Part shown: positions 33,501 to 42,660 of the stretch, one piece after another
How the letters are laid out: each line of letters opens with the position of its first letter
Numbering within the stretch: position 1 is the stretch's first letter
Source: Kazachstania africana CBS 2517
Lineage: Eukaryota > Ascomycota > Saccharomycetes > Saccharomycetales > Saccharomycetaceae
NCBI RefSeq assembly: GCF_000304475.1
Contig: NC_018949.1
Span: forward strand, 1 to 64,000
Length of the DNA: 64,000 bases
Direction of reading: 5' to 3'
Program-made: the position numbers and the translations under genes
Notes under the pieces: model-generated
What the model saw: only the letters and a program-made list of their open reading frames with translations
Told to the model about the DNA's origin: nothing
Database searches by the model: none

Positions 33501-33575
33501 GTCAACAACTTCCAATCAATTTATGACACTTTATCAGAAAATGAAAAGATGATACTAACTCAGTATTTAGTATAG
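30537..33575 (+). CDS. KAP114: Importin Kap114
   Basis: Kap114 (YGL241W) is an importin-beta family karyopherin that carries TBP, histones H2A/H2B and Nap1 into the nucleus. From the ATG at 30537 (MSSDISQLISQAQSPDNSLREHAEQQL) it has 1012 residues, against 1004 in S. cerevisiae. The N-terminal importin-beta domain (about 20-100) contains LAARQFALLSLRKLI; the rest is HEAT-like helices. The acidic loop typical of this family is clear near the C-terminus (about 925-975, with DDEWEDVDDVLDYD). The frame is open further 5' but no earlier ATG exists, so 30537 is the start. Confidence 0.96.
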   Translation: MSSDISQLISQAQSPDNSLREHAEQQLLQSCDSNASLIFQALTDVAINNSNKLAARQFALLSLRKLITFYWSPGFESYRNTSQIDLDTKSSLRNYLIQLALDDNQDSKIKSSASYCVTQISAVDFPDQWPELLSILYGCITQHYSLSAIKLLNEIYDDIVSEEMFFEGNIGLETLSIVYQLLESGDNVSIQARIALVDLLNATITQMTNVDSNLTEKRKQLLSESIPRALGLLSNILEMSHRDISTDSLTFIGKIYEILVLIKNELPKKFFSAQTRDAYKRITLNTLSLLQNKYASMTEPAETELESFSECAIHTLEFLTSLSYNTNFTEEERTIILNSLLVLCSLDPVTKETWLADFNHFVSKETGLLPSYTIRDQSFEFLTSLIDQNFQLILKSIFQYFFTLISSSSPSVDPSQLETTFYLLQSILSNDDDIENVNNEEITSVLRVLPSLLTNVHDSLMVSRIILALPKILEKFMDDLPDVKAMVQTFLVQSTELALRLSGDYIIKSSVLISFTSYCYFAELPSVLGPELCASIQKSILTLMKQVSNESEDDTNGLLTEVLNNIIECNSTNTSQEILQTEFSLLFSISSKDPSNVQIVVESQESLEKLLTNVTEKVYLEYIQIYLPPFINIIHANSTTSYRYSPLLSLVLEFITIFMKKKPSDSKILPESIIANLFQPLVDILTTSTEDETLQLTTDAFTYIIYNTDSEKVMPYLETVVNILDRLLSLDVTDTAAMNVGTLIVTIFTKFSAQISSLIPTILNAAVNRLIDCKNISTQQNLVSLLCFLFYSNTQETVDFLFNLPQQNIVRDVLIKWFESFEIIRGEKKIKENIIALGKLYCLHDEKLFSIKVNGDIIPYEGDLIITRSRAKSLPDKYTQITIFEKIIKLFIAELGFQNKQPAIENLMTNETTALGDSNENDDEWEDVDDVLDYDKLKEYVNDEDELDGEDSREYGEGDEEEITGLGDVSQTVTELIIGFFKDVTSKNVNNFQSIYDTLSENEKMILTQYLV

Positions 33576-34582
33576 TCCTTCAAAAATTTTAACTTTTTAT
33601 ATAATGGTTTATTAATGTGGGCACACATCTGAGAAAAGCTTGTCTATACAGTTTCGCAGGATAGAGAAACTGGCTCTGTAGGGTTAATAAATGGCAGCCT
33701 GTCCGTCTAATCTTCAAAAAGTATTGGACACTATTTTATTATAAGTAATGCATAAGGTTATAACTAAAACGAAATTTCTAAATAAAATGCTCTTAATATC
33801 AGAGAAATGACTTCAAGTAATATTATTGAAAAAGAAGTGGTCGCTGTGGTAATAAAATGTGGAGTGGTATATAGTAGTGTCAGTTCAATTCTATATTTTT
33901 TGATTCCGTTGGACCTGGAGAGAAATAACATAATACTCTTGAAGTCAATTTTATATATTTCGGTGGTGGTAGAGCTTTTTTGAAACAAGTTTCCATAAAA
34001 TATAAAAGTACATTATATAACGTGCTTCATCAATTATACTCCCCCACATATCATGTTCTTCAATACAGCCTTGATTAAATATTACAATTTTGCATGCATA
34101 GTAGGCCTAATCGTGCCATGACAGCCTCAGCAGTGAGACATATTCAGTTTATAGTTGCGAGAAAAATCATACCGTAGTATTATAAGGATAGATAGAATCA
34201 TTTAAGCGGGACATATGAAACGGTTTACTGCTTTAAAAACATTGCCGCACTTTACCAAACGTAACGCATTATTATCTGTTTACGATAATATTGAATGCTT
34301 TACTTGGGCTAAAAACATGGAAAGGCAAGGAAACTTTTCCAGATAAATTCTACAAAAAGGCAGGCAAATTAACATTATAGAGAATAGCTCTGTGAATGCT
34401 GCAACCCAGCAAATTAGACAGGTTCAATACCGTATAATCAATGGCTTATACCGTACATCATATGTGACGGCTTTCGCTATATGTATCAGTAACGCGTATT
34501 TACGCCAAATGCAGATCAGAAAACAAACATCATCACATCGAGAGCCATACTATAAAGTTGTCACTCATCTGAAAAATTGGGT
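33576..34582. other. Intergenic, KAP114 3' end and CNN1 upstream region
   Basis: About 1 kb. DOC1, the next gene on the S. cerevisiae VII track, is missing here. I see no coding relic of it, and the short frames look random. Confidence 0.5.
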
Positions 34583-35857
34583 ATGGACGAGGCTACAACT
34601 ACCCCAAAGAGATATCCAGACCAGCATGGAGGTTCAAATTATAGTTTTGCTAACAATTCCACCATTATTACCCCATTCAAAGAGCGAGCGCTGGAAGAGC
34701 AAAGATTGAAGGAAGCTTTATTACTGTCTGTCACACCAGGATTGAAAAGACGGTTGGAAATACAAGCTAGCATTGAGCCACTACATAATGATCCTTTTGA
34801 GATTAGATCATATCTTCGAGATTTAAGCTCAGCAATAATTACTCAAGGCAGCAAAAACTTGTACAGTAAGTTAGACGAAGAACGGCAACACGATAAAGAA
34901 GACGAGCTAAATGAAGCCATATCTCCTGTTAAGTTGGATCAGGACAGTAGTATACTCAAGGAAACGTTTAATGAGGATTTGTTTGAACGAGAAACTCCGA
35001 GCCAGAATAATCTGCAAAATGAGTCCTCTTCCCCACTGCCGTACATTCCTCATGACCAGATTTTACCATCACCAGAACTAGTTTCTCGAGAATCTCATTC
35101 TTCTCGGGACAAAAGTGCCAAGACAAGAACGCTAACTGAGCTTTTAATGTCTCAATTACCTACTATTAGAAAAGGCCCTAAAATACGAAAACTGGAACCT
35201 GTAAATATCAAAGAAGTGGAGGTGAAACAGAAATCAACAGAAACTCTGATAACCAAGAAACCATTGGAAAATCCATTTATTGAAAATTCAAATTTCCAGC
35301 AAAAGCCCATAGAAGATGATATGCCCGTTGATAATATGTCAATAATAGATGACAATTCTATTCATGAATCGGACAATGAAAGAGAGTTACCTTTCCCCGA
35401 GTTTTCAAAGGCATCTATACCGACACAACTCCATAGGAGCCCAGTAATTAAAACGAGGCATGCTTTGGATGCTCCTAATGACTCCATTCTCAATATAATA
35501 CCCAACAATTATTTTAGCGAAGATGATGATGACTCTATAATGTCCTATGAACCCAATATTAAGCCATTGAGCCAATCATTACTTCATACTGCTCTTAATG
35601 ATTTCTTAAATGCAAGGAATATCAAACTGAGTAACAAAGAATGGAAAAGGCTACAATTAGAGTCTGTAGATATAATGGGAGATATTATTTCAAATTTAAA
35701 TAATTCCGATGATCAAAATAGCATTGACACCATTCTAGAAATATCTGAAAAATTGAATGTTTCATCTTCGAAGGACATTTTCTTTCAGAAATGTTGTAAC
35801 TATCTAAATTTAGAACAATTGAATGAATTAGAGAGAATATTATATACAGGTCTGTAA
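34583..35857 (+). CDS. CNN1: Kinetochore protein Cnn1 (CENP-T)
   Basis: Cnn1 (YFR046C) is the yeast CENP-T, which anchors the Ndc80 complex through its N-terminal tail and joins Wip1 through a C-terminal histone fold. From the ATG at 34583 the protein has 424 residues (361 in S. cerevisiae). The conserved N-terminal block ITPFKERALEEQRLKEALL (about 31-50) matches the S. cerevisiae one, and NDPFEIRSYLRDLS follows. The middle is disordered and acidic, with many Ser-Pro/Thr-Pro sites. The C-terminus from about 330 (SLLHTALNDFLNARNIKLSN to EQLNELERILYTGL) is the histone-fold region. An upstream in-frame TTG and GGT precede the ATG and are not a plausible start. Confidence 0.92.
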   Translation: MDEATTTPKRYPDQHGGSNYSFANNSTIITPFKERALEEQRLKEALLLSVTPGLKRRLEIQASIEPLHNDPFEIRSYLRDLSSAIITQGSKNLYSKLDEERQHDKEDELNEAISPVKLDQDSSILKETFNEDLFERETPSQNNLQNESSSPLPYIPHDQILPSPELVSRESHSSRDKSAKTRTLTELLMSQLPTIRKGPKIRKLEPVNIKEVEVKQKSTETLITKKPLENPFIENSNFQQKPIEDDMPVDNMSIIDDNSIHESDNERELPFPEFSKASIPTQLHRSPVIKTRHALDAPNDSILNIIPNNYFSEDDDDSIMSYEPNIKPLSQSLLHTALNDFLNARNIKLSNKEWKRLQLESVDIMGDIISNLNNSDDQNSIDTILEISEKLNVSSSKDIFFQKCCNYLNLEQLNELERILYTGL

Positions 35858-35893
35858 CATTACCAAAAGAATATTCATTATTATTTTATTTGT

Positions 35894-36928
35894 TCAACTA
35901 TTGTACTCCAGTCGCAATGTGTTGACTAAGCTTTCAAAGTATTGGTAAACTCCAAATGATATGCCACCTGATAGCCCAACTTTGAAAAATCTTGCAATAC
36001 TACCTTTCCATAACGATGCGACACCTTCCTGAACAAATATTCTGTAACAACAATTCAAAGAATTTTTGTATAGTTGTTGTCTCCTCTTTGATTGCATTCT
36101 TGTCTTGACAACATCTAACGGTTGAGTAACTGCCACAACTGCGACAGATGATATAATACCAATTCCGATGGAAAGATATTCATTTTTTGGCTCATTTGAC
36201 CTAGCAGATGCTGCCTGAGTGAGTAGTGTGAAAGCAGTAAACCTTACAGCAGAATTTCCTACCTGTCTGAACATCGTCGGCATAGCACCTTGACAAAAAC
36301 CTTTTACACCCCTAGTAGAATATATTTCTTTGATAGTATTTGACATTCTCGTTTGCGGTATTGTTTCATAAGGGTTTAACTTTTGGGATGGAGTCGATGG
36401 TTTGTGGAAAGTACTTTTATGTTTTGAAGCATTTGCAGTTGATATTTTTTCATCTTTGCGATGGGCCAATTCCATTGCATTCTCAATCATTGTTGTCTTC
36501 ACATTTTCGAACGGCACTATGCATAAACTTTCCATTGTCCCAGTAAGTATAGCAGCAGCTAACATCCTTGAGCCAGTGATTGGCCTGTCTCTGGGTAGAT
36601 TGGGGTCCTTTAACAGCTGGCATACTTTATCGAAAGTATAGAATCTAACAAACGTCTTACAGAGAACTCCAACGTTTAAGATCGAACAGCCCGTGAAATA
36701 TGCCCTTACGGGATAAACACGGTCTAATGATCCATGCAAAATAGAATTATGAAGCTGTCTGGTTGTCTTGATAAACTCAAAGGGATGAGATATAGTTGTA
36801 TGAAATATACTCGCAGCACTACCTGCGACAAATTGACTTAATATGTAGTAATCGGGCTATTCGAAGTTAGTATTAGATCACATGTTAATAAGAATAGTAT
36901 ACGTGGTACATACATCTTTATTACTCAT
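35894..36928 (-). CDS. YFR045W: Mitochondrial carrier, YFR045W-type, with one intron
   Basis: A member of the mitochondrial carrier family orthologous by position and sequence to YFR045W, a citrate/tricarboxylate-like carrier whose substrate is not settled. Exon 1 is 36914-36928 (codons M S N K D) and exon 2 is 35894-36856, giving 325 residues. The 57-base intron has GTATGT, TACTAAC and TAG in the right order, and exon 2 continues in frame 39 codons upstream of the first methionine-like codon inside it. Carrier repeats are visible: SHPFEFIKTTRQ (repeat 1), VPFENVKTTMIE (repeat 2) and TQPLDVVKTRMQ (repeat 3), each the P-x-[DE]-x-[IVL]-[KR] signature. Without the first exon and start of exon 2 the first repeat would be lost. 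It neighbours CNN1, as in S. cerevisiae. Confidence 0.93.
36857..36913 (-). other. Spliceosomal intron in the carrier gene
   Basis: On the minus strand GTATGT begins at 36913, the perfect branch point TACTAAC lies about 36871-36865 and the intron ends with TAG at 36859-36857. At 57 bases it is at the short end for yeasts. The phase is zero and the joined codons give a full first carrier repeat. YFR045W of S. cerevisiae also has an intron near its 5' end. Confidence 0.92.
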
Positions 36929-37106
36929 ACGTTCCTACGTGTTATCCTTCATTTCTTGATCTGAAAGTAGTCTTTGAGCTTTATGATTTTCGATATTTTG
37001 ACCTTTAAAAGTCCGAAGCTTCTAAGAGCTTTTACTAAAGAAATCATTAAAACTCCATCACACACACATATACATATATATATAAACAGAAGGTAGTATA
37101 TCGATC

Positions 37107-38138
37107 TTACATGATCAAATCTCTTGGTACATATCGTTCTTCCAAATATTTCATTTCTTCATTGGTGAATTGGACGTCCAGGGCTTTAATATTGTCGTCC
37201 ACTCTGGCGATAGAGCTCATACCGATAATTGGAGCACAACCTTTACTGATGACCCAGGCGGCGGAGATCACAGCCATTGACACGTTTTTCTTCTTCGCGA
37301 GCTCTTCGATACGGTTTACGATAGTGATTTCCCACGGTTTCAAGTGTTTCATACCCCAGTCATTAAGAATAATGTCAGTAGAAGACCTGGCAGATTCGAC
37401 ACCGACTGGTCTCGTTAGAAGGCCACCGTGGTTTGGTGACCAAGGAGTCAGCATCAGATTGTGTCTCTTGGCAAATGGGATAATTTCACGCTCATCTTCT
37501 CTGTATATCAGATTGTAACAAGATTGAACGTTCACAAATTGGAACCAATTGTATTTATCAGCAGTGAACTGCAATTCGGCAAGCTGAGTACCAAGCATAG
37601 AAGACGCACCAATGTACCTGGTAAGACCCATTTCAACCACGTCGTTCAAAGCTCGCATTGTTTCCTTAACCGGGGTATTTGGATCGAACCTGTGGATCTG
37701 CAATACATCAATGTAAGTACCTAATCTTTCTACCGACTTTTTAGCAGCGTCCAAAATATGTTTTCTGGAAAGGCCCTGCTGATTAGTCAAATCCAACTTA
37801 CCCACTCCATCTTCAATGGCACCACCAAGAGATAAATCCAATGTTTCATCCACGGGGAAGAAAAGTTTTGTCATAATGACGACAGTTTCTCTTCTAATCT
37901 TGTATTCTTCCAAAAATTCTTTTAACAGCCTCTCACAGAGACCATTAGAATACACATCAGCCGTGTCAAACGTACGCAACCCCTGATCATAACAATGTTT
38001 CAGAATTTTAAAGACCTTTTCCTTATCATCTTCGATCCATTTAGCCCAATTTTTCGAACCGTACGACATACATCCCACGATAATAGGTGAAATTTTGATA
38101 CCGGTGTTCCGAAACGGGATTTGCTTGACAATAGCCAT
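37107..38138 (-). CDS. Aldo/keto reductase, NADP-dependent
   Basis: A complete aldo/keto reductase of 343 residues. The catalytic tetrad is present: Asp58 and Tyr63 in FDTADVYSNG, Lys91 in IMTKLFF and His149 in LQIHRFD. The (beta/alpha)8 pattern continues through RYIGASSMLG, NLIYREDEREIIPFAKRHN and the NADP-binding end (CAPIIGMSSIARVDDNIKAL). It resembles the aryl-alcohol dehydrogenase-like fungal group (Candida Csh1/Ifd and fungal Vrd types) rather than Gre3. Its natural substrate cannot be read. I know of no counterpart at this position in the S. cerevisiae YFR or YGL tracks, so it is a lineage-specific insertion between YFR045W and DUG1. Confidence 0.9.
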   Translation of the reverse strand: MAIVKQIPFRNTGIKISPIIVGCMSYGSKNWAKWIEDDKEKVFKILKHCYDQGLRTFDTADVYSNGLCERLLKEFLEEYKIRRETVVIMTKLFFPVDETLDLSLGGAIEDGVGKLDLTNQQGLSRKHILDAAKKSVERLGTYIDVLQIHRFDPNTPVKETMRALNDVVEMGLTRYIGASSMLGTQLAELQFTADKYNWFQFVNVQSCYNLIYREDEREIIPFAKRHNLMLTPWSPNHGGLLTRPVGVESARSSTDIILNDWGMKHLKPWEITIVNRIEELAKKKNVSMAVISAAWVISKGCAPIIGMSSIARVDDNIKALDVQFTNEEMKYLEERYVPRDLIM

Positions 38139-38554
38139 AGTTTTAGGTATAAAATTCTTGAACAGCTTAATACATGGCTAGAATCGTTGCGTGAGTTATC
38201 CTTTATATATGCCCGACCAGCTTAAATTGCTTAAATGATCACGGGACTTTTTCTAAACATGTTCCTTCCAACAAAAATCAAACCCTAAAAAGTCCGGGCA
38301 CATTTCCTGAAACCCTACTTATCTGGCTGGTCATTTTGGCGCGCCCGGAAAAGATCCGTCTTCTAGCCCTACTTCTCCATACAAAAACTGAAAAAAAAAA
38401 AATCAAAAAAATTTTTTTTGACACATTTTTTTTTTTCATTTCACCGGTTGGGTTCCCGCATGGCGTAATATCGTCTTGGGCTGCAGGAAAGTCCCTCGAG
38501 AAGTATCGTCCTTTGGTAGAATGATTGAGCAACGAAAGGTCTGGTAATGTTTAA
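38139..38554. other. Divergent reductase/DUG1 promoter with poly(dA:dT) tracts
   Basis: 416 bases. It has AACCCTAA (Tbf1 core) at 38281-38288, the palindrome GGCGCGCC at 38339-38346, and long A and T runs at 38390-38439 that would exclude nucleosomes. Confidence 0.5.
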
Positions 38555-40069
38555 ATGCTGTTGAATCCAGGCCTCAGATTAATAACTTCGAGAATCATAC
38601 GTCGACAAGCAACCAGAATGTCTCTTGATCAAAAATTCGAAAAAATTTTCAAAAAAGTGGATGAATTGAAACCACAATTCATTGATGTCTTAGCTAAAGC
38701 TATTGAAATCCCAGCTGTCTCCAGTGATGAGTCCTTGAGACCAATGGTCGTTAAGAAAGCTCATTTCTTAGCTGACCAATTGAAGTCCCTTGGCTTCTCT
38801 GACATTCAATTAAGGGAGTTAGGTACTCAACCACCTCCTGTGAATGATCCAAAACTACAATTACCTCCTGTCGTTTTAGCTCGTTACGGTAACGACCCAG
38901 CAAAGAAGACTGTCCTTGTCTACGGTCATTACGACGTTCAGCCAGCTGCTAAGGAAGATGGCTGGGACTCTGAACCATTCACATTAGTCGTCGACGAGGA
39001 AAAACAATTATTGAAAGGTAGAGGCTCTACAGATGACACTGGTCCATTAACCGGTTGGTTACACGTTGTCAGATCCCACCAAGAAGCAGGTATCGAATTC
39101 CCAGTCAATTTGATCACTTGTTTCGAAGGTATGGAAGAATCTGGTTCTTTGGGTCTTGATGATTTGATTGCTGTTGAAGCTGACAAATACTTCAAGGATG
39201 TCGACACTGTCTGTATCTCTGATAATTACTGGTTAGGTACTAAGAAGCCAGTGTTAACCTACGGTTTAAGAGGTTGCAACTACTACCAAGTCACCATTAA
39301 TGGTCCACATGCCGATTTACATTCTGGTGTCTTTGGTGGTATTATTGCCGAACCAATGATCGATTTAGTCCAAGTTATGGGTACTTTAGTTGATTCTCAA
39401 GGTAAGATCAAGATCGAAGGTATTGAAGAAATGGTCGCCCCAGTTACTGAAAAGGAACATGAAATTTATGAAAAGATCGATTTCAGTGTTGAAGAATTAA
39501 ATGCTGCGAGTGGCTCAAACACTAGCTTATACAAGAAGAAGGAAGACATTCTAATGCACAGATGGAGATTCCCATCTCTATCCATTCATGGTGTTGAAGG
39601 TGCTTTCGCCGGTCAAGGTGCAAAGACTGTCATTCCAGCTAAAGTTGTTGGTAAATTCTCCATCAGGACCGTCCCAGATATTGACTCTGAGAAATTAACA
39701 AAGATAGTTGTTGAACATTGTGAAAGAGAATTCGCTAAATTAAATTCACCAAACACTTGTAAGGCTGAATTGATCCACGATGGTAACTACTGGGTTTCTG
39801 ATCCATTCAACGCTTCTTTCACTGCTGCTGCCAAGGCTACCAAAGTCGTTTACGGTGTTGAACCAGATCTCACAAGAGAAGGTGGTTCTATCCCAATCAC
39901 TTTATCCTTCGAAGAAAAATTAAAGACCAACGTCATGTTATTACCAATGGGTAGAGGTGATGATGGTGCTCATTCTATTAACGAAAAATTAGATATCAGC
40001 AACTTCGTCAACGGTATCAAGATCATGTCTGCTTACTTACACTACTATGCTGAATCTCCAGAAAAATGA
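38555..40069 (+). CDS. DUG1: Cys-Gly metallodipeptidase Dug1
   Basis: Dug1 (YFR044C, M20 metallopeptidase family) hydrolyses Cys-Gly in the alternative glutathione degradation pathway with Dug2/Dug3. Metal and catalytic residues are in place: YGHYDVQP (His125, Asp127), GSTDDTGP (Asp160), EGMEESGS (Glu194, Glu195) and Asp223. The first ATG gives 504 residues; a second ATG at 38618 gives 483, close to the 481 of S. cerevisiae Dug1. The 21-residue extension is rich in Arg, Leu and Ile with no acidic residue, like a mitochondrial presequence. The first ATG has T at -3, the second A at -3, so leaky scanning giving two products is plausible. Codon bias indicates strong expression. Confidence 0.97.
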   Translation: MLLNPGLRLITSRIIRRQATRMSLDQKFEKIFKKVDELKPQFIDVLAKAIEIPAVSSDESLRPMVVKKAHFLADQLKSLGFSDIQLRELGTQPPPVNDPKLQLPPVVLARYGNDPAKKTVLVYGHYDVQPAAKEDGWDSEPFTLVVDEEKQLLKGRGSTDDTGPLTGWLHVVRSHQEAGIEFPVNLITCFEGMEESGSLGLDDLIAVEADKYFKDVDTVCISDNYWLGTKKPVLTYGLRGCNYYQVTINGPHADLHSGVFGGIIAEPMIDLVQVMGTLVDSQGKIKIEGIEEMVAPVTEKEHEIYEKIDFSVEELNAASGSNTSLYKKKEDILMHRWRFPSLSIHGVEGAFAGQGAKTVIPAKVVGKFSIRTVPDIDSEKLTKIVVEHCEREFAKLNSPNTCKAELIHDGNYWVSDPFNASFTAAAKATKVVYGVEPDLTREGGSIPITLSFEEKLKTNVMLLPMGRGDDGAHSINEKLDISNFVNGIKIMSAYLHYYAESPEK

Positions 40070-40221
40070 TTAACATTTCTATCTCTTTGATTTATATATT
40101 TATTAGTTTGTAGCTTCTTTACGTCTCTAGTTGAATATTTCAATATGAACATGAAAAAAAAAAGAGCGATGCCCAGAATGAATTTATTCTGAGCAAGAAA
40201 GTTCACTATCATCAAATATTT

Positions 40222-40923
40222 ATGAGTCAAGTCCCCAGAAATAAGATTCTCATAGTTTTCAGTAGTGAGACAAGTGATACAACGAAGAAGGACATACTTT
40301 CCAAGATCTTTGTACAGATTGAAAAAGAACGGTTGAACGATAATATAATAAAACATATTCAATGGGAGACGAAATACTACAGAGCAGAATTAGACTTGTA
40401 CGTGGACCAATACGATACTTTGAGCGAATGGATAAAAGAATTGCTATCAGAGGAGAGTACTCCGTTGCTTGAAGTACTTGCAGGTGTAATAGTTATCGAT
40501 GATGCCGATATTACTGAGCATAAGGGCAAGTTCGATCAGATTAGTACCAAAATACATGATGACTCGTTTTTACTACGGTGTATCAATTCAGAGAAAATTC
40601 AAGATAGCCAAGATGAGGTTCTAAACGACGTACTGGAGACAGTGCACTTAGGAAGTCTAGGAACTGTCAATGAATTTGGTGAAAAGCTTGGCATTGAAAG
40701 AATAAAAGAGATTTTGGACACACACGCATGGGATCAAGATGTGGTAGAGCTTTTGCAAGACGATCAAATGAAGCGTCACAGGACGCATGTGGAAGATATC
40801 GATGCGATAGTTAAGAAATTGGAAGAAGCCAAATTGCAATATCAAGATTTGTCTGCCACCGAAATGAAAGAAGCAGATTTATACGCTCTTGAAATAGCAG
40901 AAGAAATAGCAAGATCTATATGA
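40222..40923 (+). CDS. IRC6: Irc6, clathrin-adaptor cofactor
   Basis: Irc6 (YFR043C) is related to p34/Aagab and to GTP-binding folds, and works with Ypt31 and the AP-1 adaptor in clathrin traffic. The 233 residues match the usual 237. The N-terminal NKILIVFSSETSDTTKKDIL resembles the start of a GTPase-like fold; the C-terminal half is helical and charged (VEDIDAIVKKLEEAKLQYQDLSA). It lies downstream of DUG1 in the same direction and is convergent with KEG1. Confidence 0.9.
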   Translation: MSQVPRNKILIVFSSETSDTTKKDILSKIFVQIEKERLNDNIIKHIQWETKYYRAELDLYVDQYDTLSEWIKELLSEESTPLLEVLAGVIVIDDADITEHKGKFDQISTKIHDDSFLLRCINSEKIQDSQDEVLNDVLETVHLGSLGTVNEFGEKLGIERIKEILDTHAWDQDVVELLQDDQMKRHRTHVEDIDAIVKKLEEAKLQYQDLSATEMKEADLYALEIAEEIARSI

Positions 40924-40966
40924 CTTGTTGCTCGTATTAGAAAAGTGTATACACCGTATATAATTT

Positions 40967-41566
40967 CTAATAAAAATGCTTCTTGAATATTGTTAATGCA
41001 ATTGGGAAGTACGTCACCAGCACAAGTTTGTTAATCACATCTAATGTAGGAGTAGAATGGAAATTTAGATTCTGAACGTTTAAGAGTAGTAAATAAAACT
41101 CACTACAATACAGAGTAGGAAGAATAACGTAAGTGACGATCTTCCAAATTATGGTATTCTTCTTCATGCCCTGACGTTTGAACAACTGTGTCCAATGAGC
41201 ATATGCTTGAGACAACCCCAATGAGGCTATAAATACCGAATAACTGTGATTTTTGAGGACTAAAGCATGCTCATAATCGTCATAGAAGTGTAACACGAGA
41301 ATCACATATAAAAAGTTCAAATCCTTGACAAAAGTGCTGGATAACACAGCTCTTTTGAATCCTCTGAATTTAAGCAACCAAAACAACTCACCCACAGAGG
41401 CATAGAGTAATAAGCCCATCAAAAATTCGTGGATCCCACCTGGTAAGAACCTTGAACTTGCCAAAATGATCAAAATTAGCCATCTAGCAAAAAGAGCAGC
41501 GAAACAAAAACTCGTTGAGAGTTGATAGTATTGATATAGCTTATGGGTGAATCGTGTAAATGCCAT
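40967..41566 (-). CDS. KEG1: Keg1, ER membrane protein for beta-1,6-glucan synthesis
   Basis: Keg1 (YFR042W) is an essential ER membrane protein that binds Kre6 and is required for beta-1,6-glucan. The 199 residues match the usual 200. Four hydrophobic membrane segments are visible (about 22-38, 46-62, 83-95 and 144-163), with conserved LPGGIHEFLMGLLLYASVGELFW. It is divergent from ERJ5, as YFR042W-YFR041C are in S. cerevisiae. Confidence 0.95.
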   Translation of the reverse strand: MAFTRFTHKLYQYYQLSTSFCFAALFARWLILIILASSRFLPGGIHEFLMGLLLYASVGELFWLLKFRGFKRAVLSSTFVKDLNFLYVILVLHFYDDYEHALVLKNHSYSVFIASLGLSQAYAHWTQLFKRQGMKKNTIIWKIVTYVILPTLYCSEFYLLLLNVQNLNFHSTPTLDVINKLVLVTYFPIALTIFKKHFY

Positions 41567-41748
41567 AGTAGTCTTAGTTGAGATCGTCTAGTCTTTCTAC
41601 CGAAGTGATGCTGATGGTCTTAATAGCATTTTCCAAATATTCGCGTGGCCTTAATCCATTTTTCAATAATGAAATATTCTTATATTAATAAAAAATGAGC
41701 ATATCTTAGTAGAAGGAGCCCCTCTGGAGACTAACGGGAACTGATATT

Positions 41749-42543
41749 ATGTTGACTACAGATATAAGATCGAGCTTTCTAATATGTGTTGTCTGCTTGA
41801 TGACTGTTGTGTTTGCCTTCTCAGCTCAAGAAGTTGAAATATTCAAATTACAAAATGAAATAGCCAAAAGATATGGTGAAACTATAGACTTTTACAAGCT
41901 ATTGAAGATCACAAACAAGGCTACTAGTCGTGAAATTACCAAGAATCTTAGAAAGCTATCAAAGAAGTACCATCCTGATAAAAACCCCAAATATAGAAAG
42001 TTATACGAACGTCTCAATCTAGCTACTCAGATTCTAGCTGATGATACACGTAGGAAGACCTACGATTACTATTTGAAAAATGGATTCCCAGATTATGACT
42101 TTAGTAAAGGTGGGTTTTTCTTCAACAGGGTGCAGCCAAAGACGTGGATAATCTTGTCATTTGTTTATGTTGCTATCAGTGTTATTCACTATATTATCTT
42201 AAGACTGCAATATAAGTCAGACGTTAGACGTATCCAATTCTTCATTAACCAGTGCAAAGATCAGGACGATACCAGCGGTTTGGGCGAAAAAAGACTGTCT
42301 TTCAAACAGCATGAGGAAGATGAAGCTAAAGAACTGATTGTTAGGTTTGGTGATGTTTATATCATTGAAGAAGACGGTAAGACGGAGACGTTGATTTCAC
42401 CTGACACAATCAGCACCCCAACAATTTTTGACAGTGCCTTCTTCAGGTTGCCAGGCTGGTTTTATAACAAAACCATTGGTAAATTCTTCGACAGATCTTT
42501 ACAGAAGGATGGCAAGAAATTAGGTACTAAGAAGGATAATTAG
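41749..42543 (+). CDS. ERJ5: Erj5, ER-lumenal J-domain co-chaperone
   Basis: Erj5 (YFR041C) is a type I ER membrane protein whose lumenal J-domain stimulates the Hsp70 Kar2. The 264 residues are somewhat short of the usual 295. A signal sequence (about 8-25) precedes the J-domain (about 47-110) with the invariant HPD at 75-77 (KKYHPDKN). A membrane segment lies at about 131-151, followed by a cytosolic region with KLSFKQHEEDEAKELI-like charge and a basic Lys-rich end. It is divergent from KEG1. Confidence 0.94.
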   Translation: MLTTDIRSSFLICVVCLMTVVFAFSAQEVEIFKLQNEIAKRYGETIDFYKLLKITNKATSREITKNLRKLSKKYHPDKNPKYRKLYERLNLATQILADDTRRKTYDYYLKNGFPDYDFSKGGFFFNRVQPKTWIILSFVYVAISVIHYIILRLQYKSDVRRIQFFINQCKDQDDTSGLGEKRLSFKQHEEDEAKELIVRFGDVYIIEEDGKTETLISPDTISTPTIFDSAFFRLPGWFYNKTIGKFFDRSLQKDGKKLGTKKDN

Positions 42544-42660
42544 AAAGAAGAAAAGTGTCATTATTTTATTCTATTATAATGAAATAGGAAGTGCAAAGAA
42601 TAAATAATATTATATGTAAATATATAATCATCATTGATAAAAAAAATGTTACATTTATTT

